Below, in pieces: positions 17,687-26,564 of a DNA stretch of 64,000 nt; position 1 is the first letter of the stretch; each line of letters starts with the position of its first letter. The position numbers were made by a program, and so were the translations under genes. The stretch is from assembly GCA_900315525.1 (NCBI GenBank), contig OMZO01000001.1, positions 164,461 through 228,460 of the forward strand, in the 5' to 3' direction. The stretch comes from an uncultured Prevotella sp. (GTDB taxonomy: Bacteria; Bacteroidota; Bacteroidia; Bacteroidales; Bacteroidaceae). The notes under the pieces are model-generated. The model saw only the letters and a program-made list of their open reading frames with translations. It made no database searches and was not told where the DNA came from.

Positions 17687-18774
17687 CGACCGAAAAGATA
17701 TTTCTTCAGGAAAGGACTTACCCGCAATATGTTAGAGGCGAGCACACAGAAGGCCACTACCAGCAAAGCGATGGCCAGGGAGGCGGTGGTGTCAAGGATG
17801 AAGTTGTGACGATTCACCCGGAAGAAATCACCCACCATCGGCAACTTCGGCAGAAAGAAATAATGGAGCAGATAGATATCGAGTGTACGACGACCGATGA
17901 ACTGCAAAGACAGTCCAAAACGTGTCTGCTCGAAGAAATCACGGTAATACCTGAAGAACATGAATACCATCGACAACAAGAGGAACATCGCCAACGTATG
18001 GGGGAATGAAGCCCAAGCCAAGCGCAGGTTATGCCACACGATGACTTCCAGGGTACAGACCACTGCCAGCACCGTCACCACTGGAAAGAACCACGAGCTA
18101 TCCATCAATCGCTGCGCCCGGTCCCAATAACGATGAACCATCGTACCAAAGAGGAAGAACGGGAAGTAACGGATCATCTCCACCAAACTGGAATAGTTCA
18201 TAAATGCGTTCGGCTCACCTTTATAGCCTAAAGCCCATGAGAAATAACGGGGCAGATAGCAGGTCTCAAACAGACAGAGTGAGACAACGAAAAGGAATGT
18301 GATGGGAATCCATGACAAGCGACGAGGCAAGCACTTGCTCTCAACATACGAGAACAGATAATAAGTGAGCAGCATATAGAGCAGCACAAGGGTGAACCAG
18401 TAGCCAGCCTTCATGCCCGATGCCAAAGCCTCCTGCAGACTATCGAGGAAAGGTGCTGATGGAATCATCGCCAGATACAACAGGAAGAACACAATCGTCG
18501 GTATCAGTTGTACCCGCATCTTTTTCAACGACAGCTCACGCAGTGTACGAGCATCCCACAGGCGACTCGCCTTATAGGCCAGGAAACCACTGATAAAGAA
18601 GAACAGCGGCATGCGGAAGAGGAGAAAGAACTGCAGGGCTGTCGACCAGCGGATCTGCATGCCGAACGATTTCAAGGCCACATGATTGGTCACCACAAGA
18701 ATCATCGTAAATCCCCGTAGTGCATCAAGCCAGCCCAGACGTGGCTTCTTCGCCGCTATAGTCTCATTCGTCAT
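17683..18774 (-). CDS. Acyltransferase-3-family membrane protein
   Basis: 363 residues with about 10 membrane helices. RLGWLDALRGFTMILVVTNH contains the family's N-terminal signature, with the His expected for catalysis. The family transfers acetyl or other acyl groups to sugars on the outer face of the inner membrane (OatA/WecH-like). It is the last gene of a four-gene operon and its first 11 bases overlap the end of licD. It probably acylates the same glycan that LicD decorates. The acyl donor and acceptor cannot be read from the sequence. Confidence 0.87.
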   Translation of the reverse strand: MTNETIAAKKPRLGWLDALRGFTMILVVTNHVALKSFGMQIRWSTALQFFLLFRMPLFFFISGFLAYKASRLWDARTLRELSLKKMRVQLIPTIVFFLLYLAMIPSAPFLDSLQEALASGMKAGYWFTLVLLYMLLTYYLFSYVESKCLPRRLSWIPITFLFVVSLCLFETCYLPRYFSWALGYKGEPNAFMNYSSLVEMIRYFPFFLFGTMVHRYWDRAQRLMDSSWFFPVVTVLAVVCTLEVIVWHNLRLAWASFPHTLAMFLLLSMVFMFFRYYRDFFEQTRFGLSLQFIGRRTLDIYLLHYFFLPKLPMVGDFFRVNRHNFILDTTASLAIALLVVAFCVLASNILRVSPFLKKYLFGR

Positions 18775-19570
18775 AGAACTCTAGTTTCCCGACATGGGGC
18801 GCAAGTTTATTCAGGTTAGGCAACTGCATATAGTCACCAAAGATATGTCGCAGGTGTGCATCAGCATGGCCTGGTACAGGCAGTTGCAGACCCTCAAACG
18901 TGTGTGTCGTCAGCGGGAATATCTCATCGAGGTACCTTGGATTGTGGAAAGGGATTCCCATGCCACTGGTAATGACAGCCGAACCGAAAGACATGTGTGA
19001 GAGCACGGCTCTTAGACAAGGGAAGAGCACCCGGTTGTTGAAATTGAAGATATGCCGCACCGCCTTGATGCTCTTCTCGTCGTCTGTGCTCGTACGCCAT
19101 ATCTTATACATGTGCCCCACAGTCTTCTCCGTCAGTTTATGAAGCCAGATAGGGTGACGTTCCATCGGGAAGATATCAATATAGATACCCTGTTCCCGCC
19201 ACAGACGGTCATAGCCATTCTGCTCGAGCATCCTTGAACGGCGGTCGCGCACCTTCGCGTAGAAGTAGAAGTAGTTCGGGTCTGTCTCATCGTTCTGCAG
19301 GGCCAACCAGTCAGGCAGTTCTGATGGCAGCTCCTTCATCAGTCTGACATAATCACTGCGCAGCATCTCGATGTCAAGGTCGTCATCCCAAGGAATGAAG
19401 CCATCGTGGCGCATCGCCCCGATCAGTGTGCCACTACTGAGCCAATAACGGATATCGTGCTTCTTGCAGATCTTATCGACCTCCAACAATATATCGAGCA
19501 TACGAAGTTGTTGGCGGCGCAACAGCGAGCCATCGGGATTAAAACGGGCGCGGAGTTCATCTTGATTCAT
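18764..19570 (-). CDS. LicD-family phospho-amino-alcohol transferase
   Basis: 268 residues from the ATG at 19570. RYWLSSGTLIGAMRHDGFIP followed by WDDDLDIEM is the classic LicD nucleotidyltransferase-fold motif with its metal-binding Asp cluster. LicD proteins transfer phosphocholine or related phospho-alcohols from a CDP-activated donor to cell-surface sugars. The start overlaps the stop of the upstream gene as ATGA, so the two are translationally coupled; a more upstream in-frame start at 19594 would lie inside that gene and is less likely. No choline kinase or choline importer is nearby, so the donor is probably made by the fused enzyme at the head of the operon and need not be CDP-choline. 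Confidence 0.88.
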   Translation of the reverse strand: MNQDELRARFNPDGSLLRRQQLRMLDILLEVDKICKKHDIRYWLSSGTLIGAMRHDGFIPWDDDLDIEMLRSDYVRLMKELPSELPDWLALQNDETDPNYFYFYAKVRDRRSRMLEQNGYDRLWREQGIYIDIFPMERHPIWLHKLTEKTVGHMYKIWRTSTDDEKSIKAVRHIFNFNNRVLFPCLRAVLSHMSFGSAVITSGMGIPFHNPRYLDEIFPLTTHTFEGLQLPVPGHADAHLRHIFGDYMQLPNLNKLAPHVGKLEFYDE

Positions 19571-20580
19571 AAGGCAGTCTTTTTGATTCCCCAAGCCATG
19601 ACGCGGTCGATGGTGGATACTGGTATCTGATGCTTCCTGGCCTGCTGCTGGATGATGCGGAGACCGTAGGGAAAGTCTTCTGTAAAATAACGGCTACTGA
19701 AATCTGGTACAAAACCACCCTCTACTGTCTTCATCGGAGCCAGGATACCCTTGAAAGCCTGTATCGAACGGAGCTTACGGGTAAGCGACGCGGCATCGGA
19801 ACTCTCATAGTAGTCGAGAATCGTGGGGATACTCCCCTCCCTCACAGGCAGCACCTGAAGCAGTTGCTGGAACTCACAGTCCATCGCTATCAGCAGCGCT
19901 GAAGCCTCGTCTGTCCACTCCTCATAGAATTTCGGCTGTACAGGATAGACGATGCCCTCATGCCAGTCCTTCCACATCGTATAGAGACGGGAAGGATGCA
20001 GAATAGGATTACTATTGGTGAGACTTACCTCATAATAGCTCTGCATCAGCGTGGTGGGCGTATGGAACAACTGTTCAAATGTGCTGCACAGCCGCGCCTT
20101 GTCGGCTGTCTGCTCGATAGCCACGTTCAATGACGGCTTATAACCCAAAAGGTCGGCGGCCTGCCCGTATGCTGTGGTACGGGCAATAAAGGGTACACGC
20201 TGAAAACCGAACAATGGAGTGGTGGCGGGTAACAATTCCAGTGCCTCAAAAAAGAAGCCCGTACTACTGACGATGCTGCCAACGGCAGTGCTTGTCTGCA
20301 GGAAAGGCCGAATAAGTTGCAGTTCCTCGCGGATGGAGAAACCCGGCAAACAAAGTAACACGATATCGGCGGTTGGGATCACCTCTGCCGGCTGACTTGT
20401 GATGACGCTGATCTCGCCCTGTCTGGTGTCGCCTTCAGGCATACGGATAGTCAGCTGTCGCTGCCAGCGCTCCGGATGGCGGGTCAGCAGACTGACCTCA
20501 CAATCGCCGTGAATGGCGAGAAATCCCGTCACGACATGACCTAAGTTGCCACCACCACAGATACACACACGTTGCTTCAT
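19567..20580 (-). CDS. Opine/octopine dehydrogenase-like NAD(P)-binding protein
   Basis: 337 residues. VCICGGGNLGHVVTGFLAIH (about 5-24) is an N-terminal Rossmann fold with a GGGNLG dinucleotide loop. The second half resembles the C-terminal helical domain of the NAD/NADP octopine/nopaline dehydrogenase family (SNPILHPSRLY matches the conserved N-P-x-x-H region). Family members reductively join an amine to a keto acid. It sits between the nucleotidyltransferase-aminotransferase fusion and LicD, overlapping both neighbours by 4 bases (ATGA). I infer that it modifies the amino group of a small amino-alcohol or amino-acid intermediate. A simple ketone reductase is the alternative. Confidence 0.75.
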   Translation of the reverse strand: MKQRVCICGGGNLGHVVTGFLAIHGDCEVSLLTRHPERWQRQLTIRMPEGDTRQGEISVITSQPAEVIPTADIVLLCLPGFSIREELQLIRPFLQTSTAVGSIVSSTGFFFEALELLPATTPLFGFQRVPFIARTTAYGQAADLLGYKPSLNVAIEQTADKARLCSTFEQLFHTPTTLMQSYYEVSLTNSNPILHPSRLYTMWKDWHEGIVYPVQPKFYEEWTDEASALLIAMDCEFQQLLQVLPVREGSIPTILDYYESSDAASLTRKLRSIQAFKGILAPMKTVEGGFVPDFSSRYFTEDFPYGLRIIQQQARKHQIPVSTIDRVMAWGIKKTAL

Positions 20581-22406
20581 GACAATTCCTTGAGGGCTGC
20601 TATCAGTTGGTCATTATCTTGCTGACTGCGAACGGAGATACGGATGAAGTTACGACCTTTCAGACCGTTCTTCGAATCACAGTCTTTCACCATGATGTTA
20701 TAACGTTCGAGCAAGAGCTTGGTCAACTCTGCAGATGAATACTTGCCTGTCAGTTCTATACAGAAGTAGTTAGCCTGCGTCGGCAACACGCGCATATAAG
20801 GTATCTCCCGGAGCAGCACCTCAAAACGGCTGCGCTCAGCAATAAACTTACGGCAGGCAGCAAGATAGTCGCTCTCGTACTTGCCGAAGATCTGCATATA
20901 GAACTCTGCAAACGAATTGATATTCCAGATAGAGATGTCCTTCTTGATCCACTTGATGAGTGCTACATCGCTGCTGGCCAATATGCCCAAGCGCAGACCC
21001 GGAACACCATACGACTTGGAGATGCTCTTCATCACCACGAGCTGGGGATTGTCGGCCAGCGTCTCATTACGCAGCAGGGTGTTATGCTCAAAGTCGTCAC
21101 TGAAATCCACAAACGACTCGTCAACAATCAACTGTATCTGCTGTGTCTTGCTCCACGCCAACAGTTTCTGCAGACCTGCCATGCTGATGAAGTTTCCAGA
21201 CGGATTGTCGGGATTAATAAGCAACAGACTCGAGATGCCCTTACCTGTATAGAAGGCGATCAGATCATCTTCCGTGTATTTCAGGTCACGGTTATCCGGT
21301 TGGAAAGCAATGATATCCTCCTGCTTCAGACGATGGGGATATTCCTCAAACGTCGGATAGATAACACCGACCTTACTGGTTGACGGGCCAGCTAACAACC
21401 GCTCCATCAGACTCTTGATAAGTTCTGCGGCACCGTTACCCACAACGACATAATCCTGACGGATGCCAAAATACTTACCCGCCAGCAGGGAGTTGACAAA
21501 CATACCTGAGGGATATTCGGTCAGCAGGGTGTCGAAACTGCTGCGAAGCTCGTCCTTCATACGCTTTGTCGGGAAATAGGGATTCACCAGATAGCAATAG
21601 TCCAGCATCTTCGGAAAACGCCAGTGTCCTCCGTATCGGTAATTGAAACGATGCAGCATCTCGTCGCCTTCGGCAAAAATGGTCTCTGCGATATCCAGGT
21701 CTTGGATATCATCTATCTCGTACCATTTCTCGTTGCCAATGGGCAGTGCCTTGAGTTCGGCATGGTCGAGGAGTGTAATCACACGCAACACCTGCTCATA
21801 GTACTCATTATTGCCTAATGCATGACAATAGGCCTCCAGAAAGGGTACATACTTCTGTTGCGAAAAGTCGCGTGAGAACTTATAAATGTTCACCGTCTTA
21901 TAATAACTATCAATGTCCTCATACTTGAAGGCCTTCTTAGGCACGAAGTTCACGATGTTGTTGTCTGCATCAAGGCGCACCATCGTACCATCCATCCACG
22001 ACTCATACTTCGCCACCAGCGCCAGATTAGGATAAGGGTCGGCTATAATCATCTGGAACAGGCTGTCACTGAAGATCAAGTCACTCTCTATCAGTAGTGT
22101 ATCATCTTCCTGTAGCTGTTGCTTGACCAACGAAAGGGAGTAGATATTATTGGTCTTGTCGTAGATCGGGTTCTCTGCGTACGCTATCTTGAGCTGGTCG
22201 TCATAGCGATGGCCGATATAGTCCTTCAGTTCCTGCCCCTTGTAGCCCACGACGATGATGACACGCTTCAGACTGAGTCCTGAGAGTTGTACGAGCAGAC
22301 GGTCTATCAGCCGCACACCGTTGACAGGCACCATACACTTCGTATTCTCCTTCGTCAGATCTCCTAACCGGCGACCCATTCCTGCCGCCAAGATGATTGC
22401 TTGCAT
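20577..22406 (-). CDS. Bifunctional nucleotidyltransferase / PLP aminotransferase fusion
   Basis: 609 residues, two enzymes in one chain. Residues 1-240 form a sugar-nucleotidyltransferase-like domain (AIILAAGMGRRLGDLTKENT with Lys in TKCMVPVNG, then DKTNNIYSLSL) most like CTP:phosphocholine cytidylyltransferases (LicC). Residues about 260-609 form a HisC/CobD-like fold-type-I PLP enzyme (NPDNPSGN, LIVDESFVDF and SISKSYGVPGLRLG, whose Lys binds PLP). A fusion could make an amino-alcohol phosphate and activate it as a CDP compound for LicD. Treponema PntC is an analogous fusion for aminoethylphosphonate, but no pepM or decarboxylase gene is here. It heads a four-gene operon; a TATTTTTG box lies 23 bases upstream at 22430-22437. 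Confidence 0.85.
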   Translation of the reverse strand: MQAIILAAGMGRRLGDLTKENTKCMVPVNGVRLIDRLLVQLSGLSLKRVIIVVGYKGQELKDYIGHRYDDQLKIAYAENPIYDKTNNIYSLSLVKQQLQEDDTLLIESDLIFSDSLFQMIIADPYPNLALVAKYESWMDGTMVRLDADNNIVNFVPKKAFKYEDIDSYYKTVNIYKFSRDFSQQKYVPFLEAYCHALGNNEYYEQVLRVITLLDHAELKALPIGNEKWYEIDDIQDLDIAETIFAEGDEMLHRFNYRYGGHWRFPKMLDYCYLVNPYFPTKRMKDELRSSFDTLLTEYPSGMFVNSLLAGKYFGIRQDYVVVGNGAAELIKSLMERLLAGPSTSKVGVIYPTFEEYPHRLKQEDIIAFQPDNRDLKYTEDDLIAFYTGKGISSLLLINPDNPSGNFISMAGLQKLLAWSKTQQIQLIVDESFVDFSDDFEHNTLLRNETLADNPQLVVMKSISKSYGVPGLRLGILASSDVALIKWIKKDISIWNINSFAEFYMQIFGKYESDYLAACRKFIAERSRFEVLLREIPYMRVLPTQANYFCIELTGKYSSAELTKLLLERYNIMVKDCDSKNGLKGRNFIRISVRSQQDNDQLIAALKELS

Positions 22407-22429
22407 ATGCTAATTCCTTTATTTTGCTG

Positions 22430-22437
22430 CAAAAATA
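22430..22437 (-). promoter_or_regulatory. -7 promoter box of the LicD operon
   Basis: The minus strand reads TATTTTTG, 23 bases before the ATG at 22406. It is divergent from the glycosyltransferase promoter at 22481-22488. Confidence 0.55.
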
Positions 22438-22480
22438 TAAAAATTCCGTGTAAATCCATGTAATCCGTGCCAAAAAATTG

Positions 22481-22488
22481 TATCTTTG
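22481..22488 (+). promoter_or_regulatory. -7 promoter box of the glycosyltransferase gene, near-leaderless
   Basis: TATCTTTG ends 8 bases before the ATG at 22497, leaving almost no 5' leader. Confidence 0.55.
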
Positions 22489-22496
22489 CACCAAAA

Positions 22497-23525
22497 ATGA
22501 AATATCCCGCCAAGACCAATATCGCCGTATTGCTGCTGTTCTTCACGCGCAGCGACACCTTCCGACAGGTGTTCGAGGCTGTGCGTCAGGCACGGCCCTC
22601 GAAGCTGTTCCTCTATCAAGACGGTCCTCGCGGCGAACGGGATCTGCCAGGCATCGAGGCCTGCCGCGAGATTGCCAGCGACGAGCATATCGACTGGGCG
22701 TGTGAGGTACACCGTCAGTATCTAGACCACAATCAAGGCTGCGACCCTTCAGGTTTCCGCTCCCATCAGTGGGCTTTCTCACTGGCCGATAAGGTCATCG
22801 TTCTGGAAGATGATGTGGTCCCGGCACAATCCTTCTTCCCGTTCTGCAAGGAGATGCTCGACCGTTATGAAAACGACGAGCGCATTTCGATGATAGCAGG
22901 CTTCAATATTGACGAGGTAACTACAGACTGCGGCGCCGACAGTTATTTCCTGACCTCTGCCTTCAGCATCTGGGGGTGGGCCTCATGGCGACGCGTGGCC
23001 GAACGCTGGGATCCCACCTATGGTTTCATGCGTGATCCGGCCAAACGCCAGCAACTGGAGACCATCGCCAACGAGCATCATCTGCGCAGTGACATGATAC
23101 AGATGTTCGACGACCACAGCAAGAGTGGCAAAGAGTATTTCGAGACCATCTACTGGGCCGACATGCTGCTTCATGACTCACTGGCCATCATGCCGGCACA
23201 AAACCAGATCAGCAACATCGGACTAATGACCGACTCCACCCACTTCTCCGCTGATCTCAAGACCACGCCCCATCGGCTTCGTCGTATCTTCACCATGCAG
23301 CGCCATGAACTAGCCTTTCCGCTCACCCATCCTACAAAGATGACGGAGCACAAGGCCTACCTCGAACGGCTCTATAAGGCGAATGCCTGGAACCATCCAT
23401 GGATCAAGATACAAAACTCCATCGAGGAACTCCTGTTAAACCTGCGCTATGGGCGCTTCCGTCATATTGGGAAGTCCTTTACCCGCCGCCTCCGTAAATG
23501 GCTCGGCACCGAGCGACATGCCTAA
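22497..23525 (+). CDS. GT-A-fold glycosyltransferase-like protein (HlpA-like)
   Basis: 342 residues. NIAVLLLFFTRSDTFRQVFE at the start and VIVLEDDVVPAQSFF (a DxD-like metal site, EDD) in the middle fit GT-A glycosyltransferases, the group sometimes named hemolytic protein HlpA-like. WASWRR and an aromatic-rich second half also fit. No signal peptide or membrane helix is evident, so it likely works at the inner face of the inner membrane. It diverges from the LicD operon and its stop overlaps the end of the convergent DUF6080-like gene. It probably adds a sugar to the glycan handled by the flippase. The 22497 ATG follows the promoter box closely; an upstream opening at 22467 lies before the box and cannot be the start. 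Confidence 0.78.
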   Translation: MKYPAKTNIAVLLLFFTRSDTFRQVFEAVRQARPSKLFLYQDGPRGERDLPGIEACREIASDEHIDWACEVHRQYLDHNQGCDPSGFRSHQWAFSLADKVIVLEDDVVPAQSFFPFCKEMLDRYENDERISMIAGFNIDEVTTDCGADSYFLTSAFSIWGWASWRRVAERWDPTYGFMRDPAKRQQLETIANEHHLRSDMIQMFDDHSKSGKEYFETIYWADMLLHDSLAIMPAQNQISNIGLMTDSTHFSADLKTTPHRLRRIFTMQRHELAFPLTHPTKMTEHKAYLERLYKANAWNHPWIKIQNSIEELLLNLRYGRFRHIGKSFTRRLRKWLGTERHA

Positions 23526-24931
23526 AGGGTCGCACGGATAGGCGATAGGAGGAAGTCTATCAACAAATAACCATTATAGGTAAAGAGCCAAAGCGTCAAC
23601 ATCAGGACACTGACCCTCACCATCGTTGCAGCCAGTTCACCCAGTTTCTGCAACAGATAGGCGGTAGCTATCGGTAGCACAAACATAAAGTGAGGGGCCA
23701 TGATGAAGATCTCATTGATGCCAAAGCCTAATACTAGATGAATGAACATATCGAAACCTAAGCAACAGAGGCAAAGCCACAGAAAGCGCTGCTGACGCCC
23801 ACACCATACGCCGACCACAAATAGCAGCAGGATCAATCCCTCGACCACATAACTCAACGTCCAGCGATAAGCCACAAACACCGGCCGATGCACCAGCGTA
23901 TCTTCCAGTAAATAGTCTTGATGGAATTGCAGCGACTCGCCAAACAGATTCTCATAGAAGGTCTGCCACCGTGAGGTGGAGATATCCGTCCACTTCAGGA
24001 AACCATGGTCTTCCATCGGTTCACCCATTTTGGCAGCCTGCGCCTTCAGCACTGCCTCTCGCCGTGCCTTCTTGGCTTCATACCGAGCCCGTTCCTCAGT
24101 GGTCATCTGTGCCACCCGCTCTTCGAGGGCTTTCTCTCGCCTCTCCTTCATCTCTGCCCGTGCTTTTTCCTTCGGCAACACATAGGTACGGTATTCCCAC
24201 ACCGCCGTACCCCATAGCAGGGCGGCTGGTAATACCACCGCCAACAGCAGATACTTCAGTCGGAAGAAATCCTTCAGATTGACGAAGAACCCAGAAAGAA
24301 ACACCTTAATACCATTCGACAGGGTGACACCAGCAGTGATATAGAAGAAGAGAGCCGACTGCCACCATTTGAATTCACGTCGTTTCTTGATACACACACC
24401 AGAGATATAGAGTGTCACCAGAAGCAAGAACATAGAAATCGTGAAATGATCGGGCACCAGAACCGACAACAGGATATAGGCAAACGAAAAGCCGTAAACC
24501 GACAGCAACGTAGCGTCACCCCGCTTCAGCCCAATCACCTCTCGATGAATCCTATAAAGGAAGATATAGGAATACATCGAACAAGCAATCAGCAACAAAG
24601 CCACCAGATACTGCACACAGTTGACGCCAGACAAGGAGGTCAGCCCCTCATTCACCACATGGAGAGGCCACATCATAAAGGCCAATAGCGGATGACGATA
24701 CACCTGATAGACGACATCCCAGTCCGTCACCGTCAGATAAGTCAGCGGATCATAGCCCGACAAGTGCAACTCGCGCTCGAACACTTTCCAATAACCCCCA
24801 AACCCAGGCTGCATAAACAACCCATGCATGCGATAGATAAACAAGCCATTAAGCACCACGATCACTGCCAGGGCAATCACCGCCTGAAGCCGTTCCTCCG
24901 CCTTCACCCTAAATAATCTAAACACCCCCAT
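23522..24931 (-). CDS. Polytopic membrane protein, DUF6080-like
   Basis: 469 residues from the ATG at 24931, which lies 2 bases after the cobT stop; longer openings would run into cobT. About 9-10 hydrophobic segments are visible, arranged like a GT-C-type or mannosyltransferase-like integral membrane protein, with DPLTYLTVTDWDVVYQVYRH in the first large periplasmic loop. At about 253-302 a highly charged, helix-forming stretch rich in Glu, Lys, Arg and Ala (KEKARAEMKERREKALEERV begins it) sits between membrane segments. No function is known to me. Its coupling to cobT is probably positional; its real partners may be the glycan genes on its other side. Confidence 0.72.
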   Translation of the reverse strand: MGVFRLFRVKAEERLQAVIALAVIVVLNGLFIYRMHGLFMQPGFGGYWKVFERELHLSGYDPLTYLTVTDWDVVYQVYRHPLLAFMMWPLHVVNEGLTSLSGVNCVQYLVALLLIACSMYSYIFLYRIHREVIGLKRGDATLLSVYGFSFAYILLSVLVPDHFTISMFLLLVTLYISGVCIKKRREFKWWQSALFFYITAGVTLSNGIKVFLSGFFVNLKDFFRLKYLLLAVVLPAALLWGTAVWEYRTYVLPKEKARAEMKERREKALEERVAQMTTEERARYEAKKARREAVLKAQAAKMGEPMEDHGFLKWTDISTSRWQTFYENLFGESLQFHQDYLLEDTLVHRPVFVAYRWTLSYVVEGLILLLFVVGVWCGRQQRFLWLCLCCLGFDMFIHLVLGFGINEIFIMAPHFMFVLPIATAYLLQKLGELAATMVRVSVLMLTLWLFTYNGYLLIDFLLSPIRATL

Positions 24932-24933
24932 CT

Positions 24934-25983
24934 TTAAAAGTACTTCGTAATTTTTGCATTGTCGAAATTGTTCATTTCGTTCATCATGCGCACAGCAGAG
25001 TCGATAATGGGGAAAGCACAAAGCGCCCCCGTCCCCTCACCAAGCCGCAGTCCAAGCGAGAGCAGAGGCCGCCCATCAACAAGATTGAGCATCCGACGAT
25101 GACCCGACTCGTCACCACAGTGCGTGAAGATCATATACTCTCTCGCCGCTGGATAGAGACGGATGGCCCCCAGAGCACAGGCCGTCATGATGAAGCCGTC
25201 AACCAACACCACGAGTCGTTGTTCGGCGCCACGGAGCATTGCCCCGATAGTAGCAATCATCTCGAAGCCACCAAAATAGCGCAAGATGTCCAATGCGCCC
25301 TCCTCGCTGAAAGAAGACGCCGTAAAACGCGACACCGCCTGCGAAAGCACCTCATACTTATGGCGGATACCCGGTGCATCAAGACCAGCACCCGCACCGA
25401 TACAGTCCTCAAGCGGAATATCTCCAAAAAGACTCATCCAGATACTCGACGGCGACGTATTCCCGATGCCCATCTCACCGATGCAGAGCACACGACACCC
25501 CTCCTCCACACAGTCATCGACAAGACCAGCACCTACCTCAATAGCCTTGTCAAACTCCTCGACCGACATCGCCGGCTCATAGAGGAAGTTCTTCGTGCCA
25601 CGCGCTATCTTCCTATCGATGATACCCGACACAGCAGAAAAGTCGTAATCGACACCCACATCGACAATGCGAAGATGGAAGCCGTGCTGACGGCAGAACA
25701 TATTCACACCACCACCGCCACGCGTGAAGTTTATCATCTGTTGCCACGTGACTTCGCGAGGCGACACACTGACACCCTCGCGCTCGATGCCATGATCACC
25801 ACCCAACAACAGATGACAAGGATGGGCCAACGAAGGAGAAAGCGTCCGTTGCACAAGGCATATCTGCATGGCCAGTTCCTCCAGTCTCCCAAGCGAACCC
25901 TTAGGTTTGTTCAGGTTGTCTATCTTCTGCTGGATTGCATCCTGCATCGAGCGGTCGAGCGGTTGGATATTAAATGATTTCAT
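24934..25983 (-). CDS. cobT: Nicotinate-nucleotide:dimethylbenzimidazole phosphoribosyltransferase
   Basis: 349 residues, the usual CobT length. LNKPKGSLGRLEELAMQICL near the N-terminus and HLLLGGDHGIEREGVSVSP (HG in the active-site region) are strongly diagnostic, as are GEMGIGNTSPS in the middle and LRLGEGTGAL near the C-terminus with the catalytic Glu. It activates the lower-ligand base of cobamides to its alpha-ribotide. cobU lies 30 bases upstream, and a BtuC-like permease is before that, so this is a cobamide salvage operon. CobS and CobD are encoded 31-33 kb away on the same strand. Confidence 0.96.
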   Translation of the reverse strand: MKSFNIQPLDRSMQDAIQQKIDNLNKPKGSLGRLEELAMQICLVQRTLSPSLAHPCHLLLGGDHGIEREGVSVSPREVTWQQMINFTRGGGGVNMFCRQHGFHLRIVDVGVDYDFSAVSGIIDRKIARGTKNFLYEPAMSVEEFDKAIEVGAGLVDDCVEEGCRVLCIGEMGIGNTSPSSIWMSLFGDIPLEDCIGAGAGLDAPGIRHKYEVLSQAVSRFTASSFSEEGALDILRYFGGFEMIATIGAMLRGAEQRLVVLVDGFIMTACALGAIRLYPAAREYMIFTHCGDESGHRRMLNLVDGRPLLSLGLRLGEGTGALCAFPIIDSAVRMMNEMNNFDNAKITKYF

Positions 25984-26013
25984 CTTTTCCCTTAAATTGC
26001 GGTAGCAAATTAT

Positions 26014-26544
26014 TCACTTTTCACTATTCACTTTTACCTTTAATGGTATCCCCGATACCATTAATATAACTTCATCGGCCTGTTGAGCGATATACTGATT
26101 CATCCACCCCTCAAGATCCGTAAACTTTCTCTGGAGAGCATTCTCACTGACCCCGCCCGAACCAATCTCATTCGTAACAAAGATAAAAGTAGCATCCTGT
26201 GCCGTAAAACGGTCAAACTCATCCTTGGCTATGTCGAGCACTCGTTCCACATCCTGCCCATCAGCCGCAAAAAAGAAATTCGTGAGCCAAAGAGTCACAC
26301 AGTCGATAAGTACCACACGCCCACTGACATCATGACGACTTAACAACTGCTCTTCCTCGATGTTGGTCCATTGCGGTCCTCGTCGTGCCTGATGACGGCG
26401 CACCCGCTCCCTGAACTCCTCATCCCACACATGAGCCGTAGCCATATAGACGGGATCAGGTGCCAGACTTAATGCCAGTTGTTCGGCATGACTGCTTTTA
26501 CCCGAGCGCTGCCCGCCAGTTATCAGAAAGATCTTTCGTGCCAT
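26014..26544 (-). CDS. cobU: Adenosylcobinamide kinase / guanylyltransferase
   Basis: 176 residues, full length. The P-loop FLITGGQRSGKSSHAEQLAL (about 5-24) is followed by RRHQARRGPQWTNIEE, whose His is the GMP-accepting residue of CobU, and VLIDCVTLWLTNFF, the Walker B-like strand typical of the family. It phosphorylates adenosylcobinamide and joins GMP to it, the step before CobS. It is 20 bases downstream of the BtuC-like permease and 30 bases upstream of cobT. Confidence 0.96.
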   Translation of the reverse strand: MARKIFLITGGQRSGKSSHAEQLALSLAPDPVYMATAHVWDEEFRERVRRHQARRGPQWTNIEEEQLLSRHDVSGRVVLIDCVTLWLTNFFFAADGQDVERVLDIAKDEFDRFTAQDATFIFVTNEIGSGGVSENALQRKFTDLEGWMNQYIAQQADEVILMVSGIPLKVKVNSEK

Positions 26545-26564
26545 ATCTTGTTGTTCTACCTTTT

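Noticed and set aside
20577-22406. Phosphonate (PntC) pathway
   Set aside because: The PLP half is HisC/CobD-like rather than the PhnW-like type of PntC, and no pepM or phosphonopyruvate decarboxylase gene is in the region; kept only as an analogy.
25099-25977. Open frame of 292 codons on the plus strand
   Set aside because: Antisense to cobT, rich in His, Thr and Arg as expected for a mirror frame; no recognisable domain.
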